DNA of 64,000 nucleotides from Bacillota bacterium. GTDB lineage: Bacteria > Bacillota > Clostridia > Lachnospirales > Bianqueaceae. The notes under the pieces are model-generated. The model was not told the origin of the DNA, made no database searches, and worked only from the letters and a program-made list of their open reading frames with translations. Positions 7,640 to 16,682 of the stretch are shown in pieces. A program made the position numbers and the translations under genes. The stretch spans positions 248,001 through 312,000 of the forward strand of contig JAFRUE010000007.1 of NCBI GenBank assembly GCA_017441925.1, read 5' to 3'. Within the stretch, counting starts at the first letter, position 1, and every line of letters starts with the position of its first letter.

Positions 7640-9124
7640 ATGAATTTAGCGATGATTCGTTATATCCTGGGATACGTCCTGGAGCTTGAATCGGTCCTGA
7701 TCGCGATCTGCGGAGGCATCGGACTGGTATACGGTGAGAAACAGGCAGCGGCTTATTTCATCGTCGCGGCCGCGGAACTCGCCGCGGGACTCCTGGTCAA
7801 ATGGAAGAAACCTCAGGATGACGTGTTCTATCTGAAGGAAGGCTGCATTATGACCGGTCTCGGCTGGGTCCTGATGAGTCTGATCGGCTGTCTGCCTTTT
7901 GTTATCAGCAAAGAGATTCCCGGATTTGTGGACGCTCTTTTTGAGACCGCTTCCGGTCTGACCACGACAGGCGCGAGTGTCCTGTCGGATGTTGAGAGCC
8001 TTGCGCACTGTACGCTTTTCTGGAGAAGCCTGACACACTGGATCGGCGGTATGGGAATCCTTGTATTCCTGCTCGCGGTCATCCCGCTGGCAGGCGGATC
8101 CAATATCAATGTGATGCGCGCGGAGAGCCCGGGCCCTTCTGTTGACAAGATCGTGCCCAAGATGAAGCAGTCCGCGTCGATCCTGTATGCTCTTTACATT
8201 GCGCTGATGCTGATCGAATTCATCATGCTGCTTTGCGGCGGCATGGACTGGTTCGAATCGCTGACGCTGTCGTTCGGTACGGCGGGTACCGGCGGATTCG
8301 GTGTGCGGAATGATTCGATCGGCGGATATTCCAATTATATTCAGTGGGTCATTGGCGTCTTCATGGTGCTTTTCGGCGTCAATTTCAACTTCTATTATTA
8401 TCTTGTCCTGCGGAAGTGGAGCAAGGCGTTTGAGACAAAAGAAGTCTTCTATTATATCGGAATCGTCGCCGTGTCTGTGCTGCTGATCTTCTTTGATATC
8501 CGCAGAGTGTATCCGGTATGGGACGCGCTGCGTCATTCCTTCTTCCAGGTCGGAGCGGTTATCACGACGACAGGTTATTCTACGGCTGACTTTGACCTAT
8601 GGTCCAGCGCGACTAAATGGATCATGGTCACGCTCATGTTCATCGGTGCCTGTGCGGGCAGTACGGGCGGCGGTATCAAGGTCGCGCGTATCGTGATCAT
8701 GTTCAAGTCCATGCTGCGCGCTTTCCGTTCCTATCTGCATCCGCACGGCGTCTCCAAGATCCATTTTGAGGGAAAGACCGTAGACAACAGCGTGATTCAT
8801 TCCGTTCTGGTCTATGTCGCGACGTTCACCTTTATCTTCTTTGTCTCGGTCGCACTGGTCGCGATTGAGGGACGCGATTTTACGACGAATTTCACTGCGG
8901 TCGCGGCGACGCTCAACAATATCGGCCCGGGTCTGTCCCAGGTCGGCCCGACCTGTAATTACGGAGGGTTTACCGCACTCAGCAAGATCGTCATGATCTT
9001 TGACATGCTGGCAGGCCGTCTGGAGCTCTTCCCGATCCTGCTTCTGTTCTATCCCGCTATGTGGAAAGAAGCCGTTGAGCAGGAGCGTGCAAGGCACAGC
9101 CGTCAGGCACGTGTTCAGGAATAA
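7640..9124 (+). CDS. trkH: Trk potassium uptake system, membrane subunit TrkH
   Basis: 494-residue polytopic membrane protein, the normal size for TrkH/KtrB-type potassium channels. Four pore-loop segments are visible: ASGLTTTGASV, FGTAGTGGFG, TTTGYSTADF and LNNIGPGLSQ. About ten hydrophobic helices surround them. It passes potassium across the cytoplasmic membrane under control of TrkA, which ends 2 bases upstream. A transcription terminator follows the stop at 9124. Confidence 0.97.
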   Translation: MNLAMIRYILGYVLELESVLIAICGGIGLVYGEKQAAAYFIVAAAELAAGLLVKWKKPQDDVFYLKEGCIMTGLGWVLMSLIGCLPFVISKEIPGFVDALFETASGLTTTGASVLSDVESLAHCTLFWRSLTHWIGGMGILVFLLAVIPLAGGSNINVMRAESPGPSVDKIVPKMKQSASILYALYIALMLIEFIMLLCGGMDWFESLTLSFGTAGTGGFGVRNDSIGGYSNYIQWVIGVFMVLFGVNFNFYYYLVLRKWSKAFETKEVFYYIGIVAVSVLLIFFDIRRVYPVWDALRHSFFQVGAVITTTGYSTADFDLWSSATKWIMVTLMFIGACAGSTGGGIKVARIVIMFKSMLRAFRSYLHPHGVSKIHFEGKTVDNSVIHSVLVYVATFTFIFFVSVALVAIEGRDFTTNFTAVAATLNNIGPGLSQVGPTCNYGGFTALSKIVMIFDMLAGRLELFPILLLFYPAMWKEAVEQERARHSRQARVQE

Positions 9125-9180
9125 AAAAAGTCCTGCGGACCGGTCAGTTCATCTGATCAGTCCTGCAGGACTTATTTGTT
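9123..9180. terminator. Bidirectional terminator between trkH and the convergent kinase gene
   Basis: AAGTCCTGC (9128-9136) pairs with GCAGGACTT (9165-9173). A run of T follows on both strands (TTATTTGTTT on plus, CTTTTTTTATT on minus). Confidence 0.75.
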
Positions 9181-9187
9181 TGCATAT

Positions 9188-10249
9188 TTAACCCGGAAAA
9201 CCATCTGGCACGGTATCGGTAATGTTCAGGATCCTGAATCCGGCGTTCTCCGGAATATTGTAGGCTGAATGATAGACTCGTTCGTTAGGGATCCACTGGC
9301 TGTTGAACATCTTCAGAATCTCTGGGCCGTTGCGGCGCAGGATCCTTTCCTGCTGGAAATCGTCCGGCAGATCCGCAAAACAGGTCAGGTCCCAATGCGG
9401 AACAAGATCCGGCCGCAGGGAGTAGGAGCCTTCCACGATATAGACATCGGCTGTCGGGACATCGATCTCTGCAGTAAAACTGTCGCTGCGCGGATCATAA
9501 TGCCGGTAGGTGAAAGAACGGTGCTGCGCGAGCGGTGTCAGGACTTCTTCACGGAAACGCGGCATATCGACGTTCCAGCCGGGGACGGAAGTGAATTCCG
9601 GCGTACGCTCCCGGAAAGGAACATAGAAATCATCCACATGGATCACAGAAGCGCTGAAGACTGACGCGAGCATACGGGCAAGGGAGGTCTTGCCGGCGCC
9701 GCATTTCCCGTCGATCGCACAGATGAGCGGCTTTGCAGCCTTATCGATCGCCTGGATCAGCGGAAGAGCACGCAGCAGTGTACCCTCCAGTACACGGTAG
9801 GCAGGATGATAAGCGCTGCGGTAAACGTCCGAATGATGAATGGAAGGACAGCCGGAAGCGATATAGGCGGACAGACTGTCTGAAGGCTGCAGCAAAGTGA
9901 GAAGGGACGAAAGGTCCTCTGAATCGTCAGATCCGGGACGGATCGCCTCTCCGGTCTCGGCACCTGCCGCGAAGATCCGGTTCAGCAGATCAGGGGACAG
10001 ATTCCTACGGGAAGCTTCCTGCAGGGACAGACGGAACCGGTCGTTTCCAAGCGGTTCAAGCGGAGCAGAGATCTCAGAATCAAGCCGGCTGTATTCGCTC
10101 TTGAGATATTCAAGAGAAACGCCGCGGTCCGGAATCATATGTCCGGCACCGCGGCTGCGCTGATACATAAGCTTGATCCTGTCCTGTTCCGTCAGCTGCG
10201 GATAACGCTCTTCATGCCAGCGGAGAATGGACAGCGGATCGGTTTTCAT
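9188..10249 (-). CDS. Two-domain P-loop kinase of the uridine-kinase fold
   Basis: 353 residues. The C-terminal half (~residue 175 on) is a P-loop kinase: Walker A GKCGAGKTS (181-189), DDFY (206-209) as in uridine/pantothenate kinases, and a lid with ERILRRNG. Residues 1-~165 are an all-alpha-looking domain that I do not recognise. The start overlaps the stop of the upstream ECF S-component gene by 4 bases (ATGA), so translation of the two is coupled. That coupling suggests the kinase phosphorylates what the transporter brings in (inference). Annotation as uridine kinase would be a guess; vitamin or nucleoside substrates are equally possible. Confidence 0.7.
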   Translation of the reverse strand: MKTDPLSILRWHEERYPQLTEQDRIKLMYQRSRGAGHMIPDRGVSLEYLKSEYSRLDSEISAPLEPLGNDRFRLSLQEASRRNLSPDLLNRIFAAGAETGEAIRPGSDDSEDLSSLLTLLQPSDSLSAYIASGCPSIHHSDVYRSAYHPAYRVLEGTLLRALPLIQAIDKAAKPLICAIDGKCGAGKTSLARMLASVFSASVIHVDDFYVPFRERTPEFTSVPGWNVDMPRFREEVLTPLAQHRSFTYRHYDPRSDSFTAEIDVPTADVYIVEGSYSLRPDLVPHWDLTCFADLPDDFQQERILRRNGPEILKMFNSQWIPNERVYHSAYNIPENAGFRILNITDTVPDGFPG

Positions 10250-10782
10250 TTCATTACACGTGCCTTCTGCAAGGCGATGACAACGAGCGGGATCAGTACG
10301 ATATGCAGTACGAGAGCCGGAACAGCGTTGATAAAAGCGCCGGCAAGGAACATCTGGAACGTAAAGGCGGATCCCATCGCACTGGATACGATGTATTTGG
10401 CAATGCCCCAGACAACGCGTCCGAGCAGCATGGCGAGGATCAGAGCGACATAGATGTTGATGGTCTTCTTCGGCAGGAGCTTGTAGAAGAGCCCGGCGAA
10501 GAAGCCGTAAGCGGCGAGTTCAAAAGCCATCGGAACGGCGTTTGCCGGGAAAGCCGGCATACCGACCAGCAGAGAACGCAGGAGCGGTCCCAGGAAGCCG
10601 ACGAGCAGTCCGTAAGGCCATCCGCAAGCGAATCCGCAGATCAGTACCGGAATATGCATCGGAGAAATTGCCTGCGCGATCTGCGGAAGCTGTCCCGTTA
10701 CAAAAGGAAGCAGATAGCAAAGCGCAAGGAAAACTCCGGAAAGAATCCATTTTTTCAGAGTGTCATGAGAAGAACCGGCCAT
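10246..10782 (-). CDS. ECF transporter substrate-binding (S) component
   Basis: 178 residues with about six hydrophobic helices and very few charges. LPQIAQAISPMHIPVLICGF, then GWPYGLLVGFLGPLLRSLL and NAVPMAFELAAYGFFAG are typical of the ECF_trnsprt family of S components, which capture vitamins or similar small molecules and dock onto a shared EcfAAT energising module. No EcfA or EcfT gene is nearby, so it is a group II (shared-module) S component. It is the first gene of a two-gene unit with the kinase. It starts 45 bases after a strong -10, leaving no room for a vitamin riboswitch. Confidence 0.85.
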   Translation of the reverse strand: MAGSSHDTLKKWILSGVFLALCYLLPFVTGQLPQIAQAISPMHIPVLICGFACGWPYGLLVGFLGPLLRSLLVGMPAFPANAVPMAFELAAYGFFAGLFYKLLPKKTINIYVALILAMLLGRVVWGIAKYIVSSAMGSAFTFQMFLAGAFINAVPALVLHIVLIPLVVIALQKARVMK

Positions 10783-10826
10783 GTCTATATCCCCCTATGG
10801 TTTTATATGTATTCATTTGATTTAGT

Positions 10827-10855
10827 ATTATAACACAGTTCTGTATCTGATGCAA
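10827..10855 (-). promoter_or_regulatory. Promoter of the ECF S component-kinase pair
   Basis: TTGCAT, 17 bases, TATAAT on the minus strand. Confidence 0.75.
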
Positions 10856-10875
10856 GTGCCCGGCCTTTTTCAGTG

Positions 10876-10904
10876 TTTACAAACAGACTGCAAAAGCGTA
10901 TAAT
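10876..10904 (+). promoter_or_regulatory. Promoter of the queH operon
   Basis: TTTACA (10876-10881), 17 bases, TATAAT (10899-10904), followed by GAGGAG 5' of ATG 10931. Confidence 0.75.
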
Positions 10905-10930
10905 AAAACAGAATACAGAGGAGGAGTCCT

Positions 10931-11491
10931 ATGGAAAAGGTTTTTATGCATACATGCTGCGCACCGTGTTCTGTCGCCTGCATCACCGAGCTGCGGCAGG
11001 AAGGGATCGAGCCGGTTTCTTTCTGGTATAATCCGAACATTCATCCGACGACGGAGTACAGGATGCGCAGGAATACGCTGATGGATTACGCGCAGTCTGT
11101 CGGGATGGAGCTGATCCGCAAGGAAGAGTACGGTCTGCGGCGTTTTATCGAGGGCATCTATCCGGAATGGGACAACCGATGCGGTTTCTGCTACGGGATA
11201 CGCCTTGATGAGACGGCAAGAACGGCTGCGGAGATGGGCTTTCACGCGTTTACGACGACGCTTCTGATCAGTCCCTATCAGAAACACGATCTGATCCGGG
11301 CTGTCGGAGAAGAAGCCGCGCGTAAATACGGTCTGACGTTCCTGTACAGGGATTTCCGCCCGCATTTCCGGGAGGGACAGGATAAAGCACGGGAACTCGG
11401 ACTCTATATGCAGAAATACTGCGGCTGCATCTTCAGTGAGGAAGAGCGTTACGCCAAAAAGAAAAAACCAGCGAACACGGAGCAGAAATAA
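10931..11491 (+). CDS. queH: Epoxyqueuosine reductase QueH
   Basis: 186 residues of the QueH (former DUF208) family, which reduces epoxyqueuosine to queuosine in tRNA using a metal centre. The conserved cysteines are all present: Cys9-Cys10 and Cys13 in HTCCAPC, Cys84 and Cys87 in RCGFCYG, and Cys164 and Cys166 in KYCGCIFSEEER. It is the first gene of a long plus-strand run, with its own promoter at 10876-10904. The next gene starts 1 base after its stop. No other queuosine genes are in the window. Confidence 0.93.
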   Translation: MEKVFMHTCCAPCSVACITELRQEGIEPVSFWYNPNIHPTTEYRMRRNTLMDYAQSVGMELIRKEEYGLRRFIEGIYPEWDNRCGFCYGIRLDETARTAAEMGFHAFTTTLLISPYQKHDLIRAVGEEAARKYGLTFLYRDFRPHFREGQDKARELGLYMQKYCGCIFSEEERYAKKKKPANTEQK

Positions 11492-11492
11492 A

Positions 11493-12500
11493 ATGAATAC
11501 ATCAGAGAAACTCGGGAACAGACTGTTTATCGTCGTTCCCTGCTATAAAGAACAGGAAGTGCTGCCGGAGACGGCTAAACGGCTGAAAGAGAAGATGGGG
11601 ACGCTTATCGGGAGCGGTAAGATCGCCGGAGACAGTCATGTTCTGTTCGTCAATGACGGTTCTTCGGACAATACCTGGGAGATCATCTCCAAGCTCCACG
11701 AAGAGGATCCGCTATTCTGGGGCATCAGCCTCTCCCGCAACCGCGGACACCAGAACGCGCTTCTCGCGGGGCTGATGACGGCTAAGGACTACGCGGACAT
11801 GACGGTCTCGATGGACGCGGATCTGCAGGACGACATGGATGCTGTCGATGCGATGGTCGATAAGTACCTTGAAGGATATGATATCGTGTACGGGGTCCGT
11901 TCCAGCCGCGCGACAGACAGTTTTTTCAAACGCTTTACCGCGGAAGCCTACTATAAAGTCATAAAGAAACTCGGCGCGGACATTGTGTACAATCACGCGG
12001 ATTTCCGCCTGATGAGCCGCCGCGCGCTTGAAGGTCTTGCGGAGTTCAAAGAAGTCAATCTCTTCCTGCGGGGCATCGTTCCGCAGATCGGATACCCGTC
12101 CGCGATCGTTACGTATGAGCGGCATGAACGTTTTGCCGGCGAATCCAAATATCCGCTGTCCAAGATGCTTTCGCTCGCATTCGAAGGCATCACGTCCTTC
12201 AGTGTCAAGCCGATCAGGTTCGTATACCGCACAGGCGCTGTGATCGCTTTCGTTGCCGTGATATTTCTCCTGTATTGTCTGATCGTTAAGCTGACAGGAC
12301 ATTCAGTGAGCGGATGGAGCTCCCTGATGGGATCGATCTGGCTGCTCGGCGGGATCCAGCTTTTCTGTATCGGCATTATCGGTGAGTATATCGGAAAGAT
12401 CTATATGGAATCCAAACAGAGACCGCGCTATATCATTCAGGAATATCTGGTTGACGCGCCGGAGGAGCCGTCAGGAGGGACAGAATGCAGCACGAAATAA
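11493..12500 (+). CDS. Family 2 glycosyltransferase, DPM/GtrB type
   Basis: 335 residues. The N-terminal GT-A domain has FIVVPCYKEQEVL, FVNDGSSDNTWEII, SRNRGHQNALLAGL and the MDADLQDD metal-binding motif. Two C-terminal membrane helices follow (about residues 245-270 and 280-305), as in polyprenyl-phosphate sugar transferases such as GtrB, YkcC and CsbB. It most likely loads a sugar onto undecaprenyl phosphate at the inner membrane face. ATG 11493 follows the queH stop by 1 base. Its 3' end overlaps the DUF2804 gene by 16 bases, so the two are tightly coupled. Confidence 0.9.
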   Translation: MNTSEKLGNRLFIVVPCYKEQEVLPETAKRLKEKMGTLIGSGKIAGDSHVLFVNDGSSDNTWEIISKLHEEDPLFWGISLSRNRGHQNALLAGLMTAKDYADMTVSMDADLQDDMDAVDAMVDKYLEGYDIVYGVRSSRATDSFFKRFTAEAYYKVIKKLGADIVYNHADFRLMSRRALEGLAEFKEVNLFLRGIVPQIGYPSAIVTYERHERFAGESKYPLSKMLSLAFEGITSFSVKPIRFVYRTGAVIAFVAVIFLLYCLIVKLTGHSVSGWSSLMGSIWLLGGIQLFCIGIIGEYIGKIYMESKQRPRYIIQEYLVDAPEEPSGGTECSTK

Positions 12501-13528
12501 CCGCGCCGCAGCGTCTGCTGGATCAGGCGGGCAATATTGCGGAACCGGGTTTTGCGAAGAAACAGTACTGGCAGTATGACCGCGCGGATATCAAGGCGCC
12601 GCGCTTTCGTATCAAAGAGTGGGATTACTATTATATCGGCAGTCAGGACTATGGACTGGCGCTGACGGTCTCGGACGCGGGATACGTGAGCAGCCTCTCC
12701 ATATCGCTGCTCGGCTTCGGAGACGAACCGTTCCAACTGAACGACGGAGCAATGGGCATGTTTCCGCTTGGAAAACTGCATCTTCCGTATACGAGTGAAA
12801 AAGGCGATATTGCGGCTGTCGTCGGCAATGCGGATATGTCCTTTGCAAACGACGGTACCGAGCGGCATCTGAAGGGACAGTTCCGCAATTTCTGCAAGTC
12901 CGGAGAGGATCTGACTTTCGACATCTTGCTGACCGATATTCCTGAGGAATCGATGGTCATTGCGACGCCTTTTGATAAGAAGGCGCATTTCTATTACAAC
13001 CAGAAGATCAATTGCATGGCTGCCGACGGCATCGTCCGCTTCAAAGGCAAAGAATATGTTTTCCGGTCAGAGGACGGTGCGATGGGTACGCTCGACTGGG
13101 GGCGCGGAGTCTGGACCTACGACAATACCTGGTACTGGGGCAGCGGACAGATGCTGCTCGAGGACGGAAACAGATTCGGTTTCAATATCGGGTACGGATT
13201 CGGCAACACACAGGCGGCCAGCGAAAATATGCTGTTTTATAACGGCCGTTCGCATAAGCTGAAGGACGTTGAATTCCGTATCCCGCGCAAGGCGGACGGG
13301 AGCTTTGATTACCTGAAGCCGTGGACGTTTACGGAAACGGACGGGCGGTTTGAGATGACGATGGTTCCGGTACTGGACCGTCAGGCACCGGTCGATTTTA
13401 AGGTGATCTGCATGATCCCGCACCAGGTGTTCGGAAGGATGAGCGGACGGGCAGTGCTGGACGACGGTAGGGAGATCCGGATTGTGGACAGAATGGTTTT
13501 TGCCGAGCACGTTCACAACAAGTGGTAA
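12485..13528 (+). CDS. DUF2804 family protein
   Basis: 347 residues, beta-rich with many Trp/Tyr/Gly. The segment SEDGAMGTLDWGRGVWTYDNTW and the preceding DKKAHFYYNQKINCM match my memory of DUF2804, a family thought to have a lipocalin/diacylglycerol-acyltransferase-like double beta barrel. No signal peptide. The gene begins inside the glycosyltransferase reading frame (16-base overlap) and is followed after 29 bases by the GH28-like gene with a GAAAGGA ribosome binding site. Function unknown; a lipid or carbohydrate ligand is possible. Confidence 0.75.
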   Translation: MQHEITAPQRLLDQAGNIAEPGFAKKQYWQYDRADIKAPRFRIKEWDYYYIGSQDYGLALTVSDAGYVSSLSISLLGFGDEPFQLNDGAMGMFPLGKLHLPYTSEKGDIAAVVGNADMSFANDGTERHLKGQFRNFCKSGEDLTFDILLTDIPEESMVIATPFDKKAHFYYNQKINCMAADGIVRFKGKEYVFRSEDGAMGTLDWGRGVWTYDNTWYWGSGQMLLEDGNRFGFNIGYGFGNTQAASENMLFYNGRSHKLKDVEFRIPRKADGSFDYLKPWTFTETDGRFEMTMVPVLDRQAPVDFKVICMIPHQVFGRMSGRAVLDDGREIRIVDRMVFAEHVHNKW

Positions 13529-13557
13529 TATAATCTGGAGAAAGGACGAATCATACG

Positions 13558-16128
13558 ATGAAAATCGCAACAGGGTCAAGTCTTAACAGAAACAGTTTCC
13601 TGGAATACGAGAAGAACCGGTTCGATATCAGGGATTACGGCGCCAGAGAAGGCGGAGAGGCCGTTGCCAACACCAAAGCCATTGATGAAGCGATCGCGGC
13701 GGCTTCGCAGGCAGGAGGCGGATGTGTCGTCGTTCCTGCAGGGGATTATAAGGTCTATACGATCCATCTGCAGAGCCACATTATCCTGCGGCTCGAGGAG
13801 AATGCAATCCTGCGCGCGGCGAGGCCTGATATAGACGGCGGCAATTACGATATGCCGGAAGTCAATCCTTTTGCCGGACTGCAAGATCAGGGACACAGTT
13901 ATTTCGCCAACAGCCTGATGACGGGCTTTGACCTCGAGGACATCCGTATCGACGGCTCAGGCCGTATTGACGGCAGTATGCTTGTTGAGGGCAGCGATGA
14001 CGAAATCGCCTATGTGATCCAGTCGTTCGACCCGCGTTCCGGAAACCGCAGGCTCAGCCCCGGCTGCAGAGACAACTGGTTCGCCAATAAAGCGATTTCG
14101 CTTGTCCGCTGCAGGAACATCGTACTGCTGGACTTTGCCATCGTGATCGGCGGACATTTTGCTATCCTTGCGTCCGGGTGCGACAATATGTATGCGGATC
14201 ATATTCTGCTCGATACACAGAGGGACGCTTTTGACATTGATGCGTGTAAGGACGTGACGGTAACGAACAGTATCGTCAATTCGCTGACAGACGACGGACT
14301 GTGCCTGAAGGCAAGTATCGGCGCGGGACTGGACCGTCCGGTCTCAAACGTTTTGCTTGAGGACTGTGTTGTATGCGGTTACGATGCGGGCAGCGTCTGG
14401 GCAGGCGAATATACGCGCAATAAACTGATCGCAGCGGACCGCTGCGGTCCGACCGGACGCGTCAAATTCGGCACAGAGGCGACAGGAGGGCTCGATACGC
14501 TGACCGTACGCCGTGTACGTTTTGACCGCAGCCGCGGGTTCGCGCTGGAGGCGTGTGACGGTTCCGATATGCACGATATCCTGATGACGGACTGCGAGAT
14601 GGAGCATATCAGCAGTTCGCCGGTCTATATCCGTGTGGGCGACCGCGGACGCCGTCCGGTAACGGGAGTCCGTACCGACGATATCATCGGAGCGCCCGAC
14701 AATGTACGTCTGGACAATCCGGAGTGGATCCTGCCGGCAAGAAACGATTTCCCGTCCTATCCTGCGGTCCGTTACAAACCGTCCTATGCGCGTGTTGAGA
14801 GGGAGCTCGCTGACGGCAACGTTGTTCCGATCGTGGTACAGGGTACCCGGGATGAAGCCTGCCGCATCAATAACGTCAATCTGACGGAAAAAGACGGCAA
14901 GTACTACGTCCGTCAGACCGGCGCCGAGATCAGCGCTGACGAGCGCTACGCGTATGCAAACGCCTGCGGCAGAGGCTTTGCGCAGGCCTGGAATATCGAG
15001 ATCCGAAACCTGAAGGTCAGGGACGCGGATCCGCGTTATCCGATCCTTGTGCACGGTCTGCTGGATTCCCGCATCCGGAACGTTGTTTTTGAGAATGTTG
15101 ATGTTGAATTCCGCGGGGGACTGAGCCTTGCGGATGCCTGCGAGCAGCGCATCGCCAATACCCGCTGGGATTATAACGAATATAAAGCAGAGAGACGTAC
15201 CTGCACGCTGCCGTGGATGGTCAATTCTTTCTTCAGCAAGAATGAAGCACGTCTCCCGAGAATGCGCTATGACGCGGGGAAAAAGACCTGGGTCGAGGAC
15301 CCGCTGAACGTGCCGGAGATGCCGGACGTCTATCCGGAGCCTTCCGACTGGGGCATTCTGCCGTCTTACGGCTTCTATCTGTGCCATACGGAGGACATTA
15401 CGCTTCGCGGACTGAAGATCCGTACCGTTGTCCAGGACAGCCGTTACGGCGGCGTGATCGATGACGCGGTGACCGTACGCCTTGAGAATATCGAGATGCC
15501 GCAGTCCGCGGAGATCGTCACGGTTACCAGTCCGTTCCGCAGACATACAGGGTTTGAAAATGTCCCCGAACTAGCCTATTTTACAACGACAGTGACAGAT
15601 CTGGTGACGGAGAACTGCCCGCCGGTACGTGAAGAGAAACTCGCAGCTCCACAGCCGGGCGTTCCTTCCGACAGTCTGTATCCGTATCCGACTGTCGCGG
15701 TACCGGAGAACGGTTTCAACGGATTCCGTCCCCAGGATGATGTTACGCTGCCTCTGACGGTGCATGTGCCGTATACGACGCTGCCCGGTAAGATCAAAGC
15801 GGCAGACGCTGTTGAGTTCGAAGTCAGGGATCCTGCAGGCGCGGTATTTGCCTGCGACGTCAATACACTTATGAAATTCCGCTTCCCGGGCCGTCAGGAA
15901 CCTGTTATCCCGACTGCGCCGAGGGAGCTGACGGTCGGAGCGGCACTTGTCTGCGGAGAGAACACGACAGAACTTACTGTCGAAAAACTGTCCCGTGAAG
16001 AAGCCGGTATCCGCTGCCGTGTGACGGTCCCTGAGGAAATCCGTGCAGCCCTTAAGCCAGGAAGCCGCTTTGCGGTAACTGTATCGGACGGTACCGTAAC
16101 ACGGACCGAATCCGCTGAGATCGCATAA
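13558..16128 (+). CDS. GH28-like right-handed beta-helix protein (putative pectin/rhamnogalacturonan oligosaccharide hydrolase)
   Basis: 856 residues. Residues ~20-45 (FDIRDYGAREGG, then NTKAIDEAIAAAS) are the standard opening of pectate-lyase-superfamily/GH28 proteins. The catalytic region has RDAFDIDACKDV and SLTDDGLCLKAS, corresponding to the NTD and GDD motifs of GH28, then GRVKFGTEATG at the RIK position. A further helix region and a beta-rich C-terminal extension bring the length well beyond the usual ~450. No signal peptide, so it should act in the cytoplasm on imported oligosaccharides. No transporter for these is adjacent. Substrate is inferred from the fold only. Confidence 0.8.
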   Translation: MKIATGSSLNRNSFLEYEKNRFDIRDYGAREGGEAVANTKAIDEAIAAASQAGGGCVVVPAGDYKVYTIHLQSHIILRLEENAILRAARPDIDGGNYDMPEVNPFAGLQDQGHSYFANSLMTGFDLEDIRIDGSGRIDGSMLVEGSDDEIAYVIQSFDPRSGNRRLSPGCRDNWFANKAISLVRCRNIVLLDFAIVIGGHFAILASGCDNMYADHILLDTQRDAFDIDACKDVTVTNSIVNSLTDDGLCLKASIGAGLDRPVSNVLLEDCVVCGYDAGSVWAGEYTRNKLIAADRCGPTGRVKFGTEATGGLDTLTVRRVRFDRSRGFALEACDGSDMHDILMTDCEMEHISSSPVYIRVGDRGRRPVTGVRTDDIIGAPDNVRLDNPEWILPARNDFPSYPAVRYKPSYARVERELADGNVVPIVVQGTRDEACRINNVNLTEKDGKYYVRQTGAEISADERYAYANACGRGFAQAWNIEIRNLKVRDADPRYPILVHGLLDSRIRNVVFENVDVEFRGGLSLADACEQRIANTRWDYNEYKAERRTCTLPWMVNSFFSKNEARLPRMRYDAGKKTWVEDPLNVPEMPDVYPEPSDWGILPSYGFYLCHTEDITLRGLKIRTVVQDSRYGGVIDDAVTVRLENIEMPQSAEIVTVTSPFRRHTGFENVPELAYFTTTVTDLVTENCPPVREEKLAAPQPGVPSDSLYPYPTVAVPENGFNGFRPQDDVTLPLTVHVPYTTLPGKIKAADAVEFEVRDPAGAVFACDVNTLMKFRFPGRQEPVIPTAPRELTVGAALVCGENTTELTVEKLSREEAGIRCRVTVPEEIRAALKPGSRFAVTVSDGTVTRTESAEIA

Positions 16129-16129
16129 G

Positions 16130-16678
16130 ATGGAGCTTCAGGTATATGACGGCCGTCCTGTCGACACTACAGGACGAGAAGAGCGCGAGGTCCGCGTCTA
16201 CAATTATCTGGACAGTCTGCAGATCTCCTATCAGAGGACGGATCATGAAGAAGCGCTGACCATGGAGGACTGTATCCGCATCGGAGAGGCACTTGGATGC
16301 AAGATCTGCAAAAATCTGTTCCTTTCGAACCGGCAGCAGACGGATTTCTACCTGCTGCTGATGCCCGGGGACAAACCTTTCAAGACAAAAGAACTGTCCC
16401 CGCAGCTGCATACTGCGCGCCTGTCTTTCGGCACGCCACAGCAGATGGAGGAGATGCTGGATACAATGCCGGGTTCGGCGAGTGTCCTGGGACTCATGAA
16501 CGATCCGGACGGCCGCGTGCAGCTTGTGATCGACAGGGACGTGATCCGGGATGAATATATCGGATGCCATCCCTGCAGGAATACTTCAAGCCTCAAGGTC
16601 CGGACGGCTGATATTCTGAATGTTTTCCTGCCGGCCGTTCATCACGAGCCTGTCTATGTTGAACTGAAAGGAGAGTAA
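16130..16678 (+). CDS. Prolyl-tRNA editing/PrdX-type deacylase domain protein
   Basis: 182 residues of the YbaK/ProXp family, which hydrolyses mischarged aminoacyl-tRNA in trans (ProXp-ala clears Ala-tRNA-Pro). Recognisable blocks are CKNLFLSNRQQTDFYLLLMPGDKPFKTKELS, PGSASVLGLMND and IGCHPCRNTSSLKV. The ATG lies one base after the GH28 gene's stop codon, suggesting co-translation. The pairing with carbohydrate genes looks incidental. The exact tRNA substrate cannot be decided from sequence alone. Confidence 0.88.
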   Translation: MELQVYDGRPVDTTGREEREVRVYNYLDSLQISYQRTDHEEALTMEDCIRIGEALGCKICKNLFLSNRQQTDFYLLLMPGDKPFKTKELSPQLHTARLSFGTPQQMEEMLDTMPGSASVLGLMNDPDGRVQLVIDRDVIRDEYIGCHPCRNTSSLKVRTADILNVFLPAVHHEPVYVELKGE

Positions 16679-16682
16679 GCGC

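Noticed and set aside
10783-10930. Vitamin riboswitch for the ECF S component
   Set aside because: The leader is about 45 bases and shows no conserved riboswitch core.
13957-15546. Long antisense frames over the GH28 gene
   Set aside because: These are shadows of the strong codon bias on the other strand; their translations are Arg/His/Ile rich without known domains.
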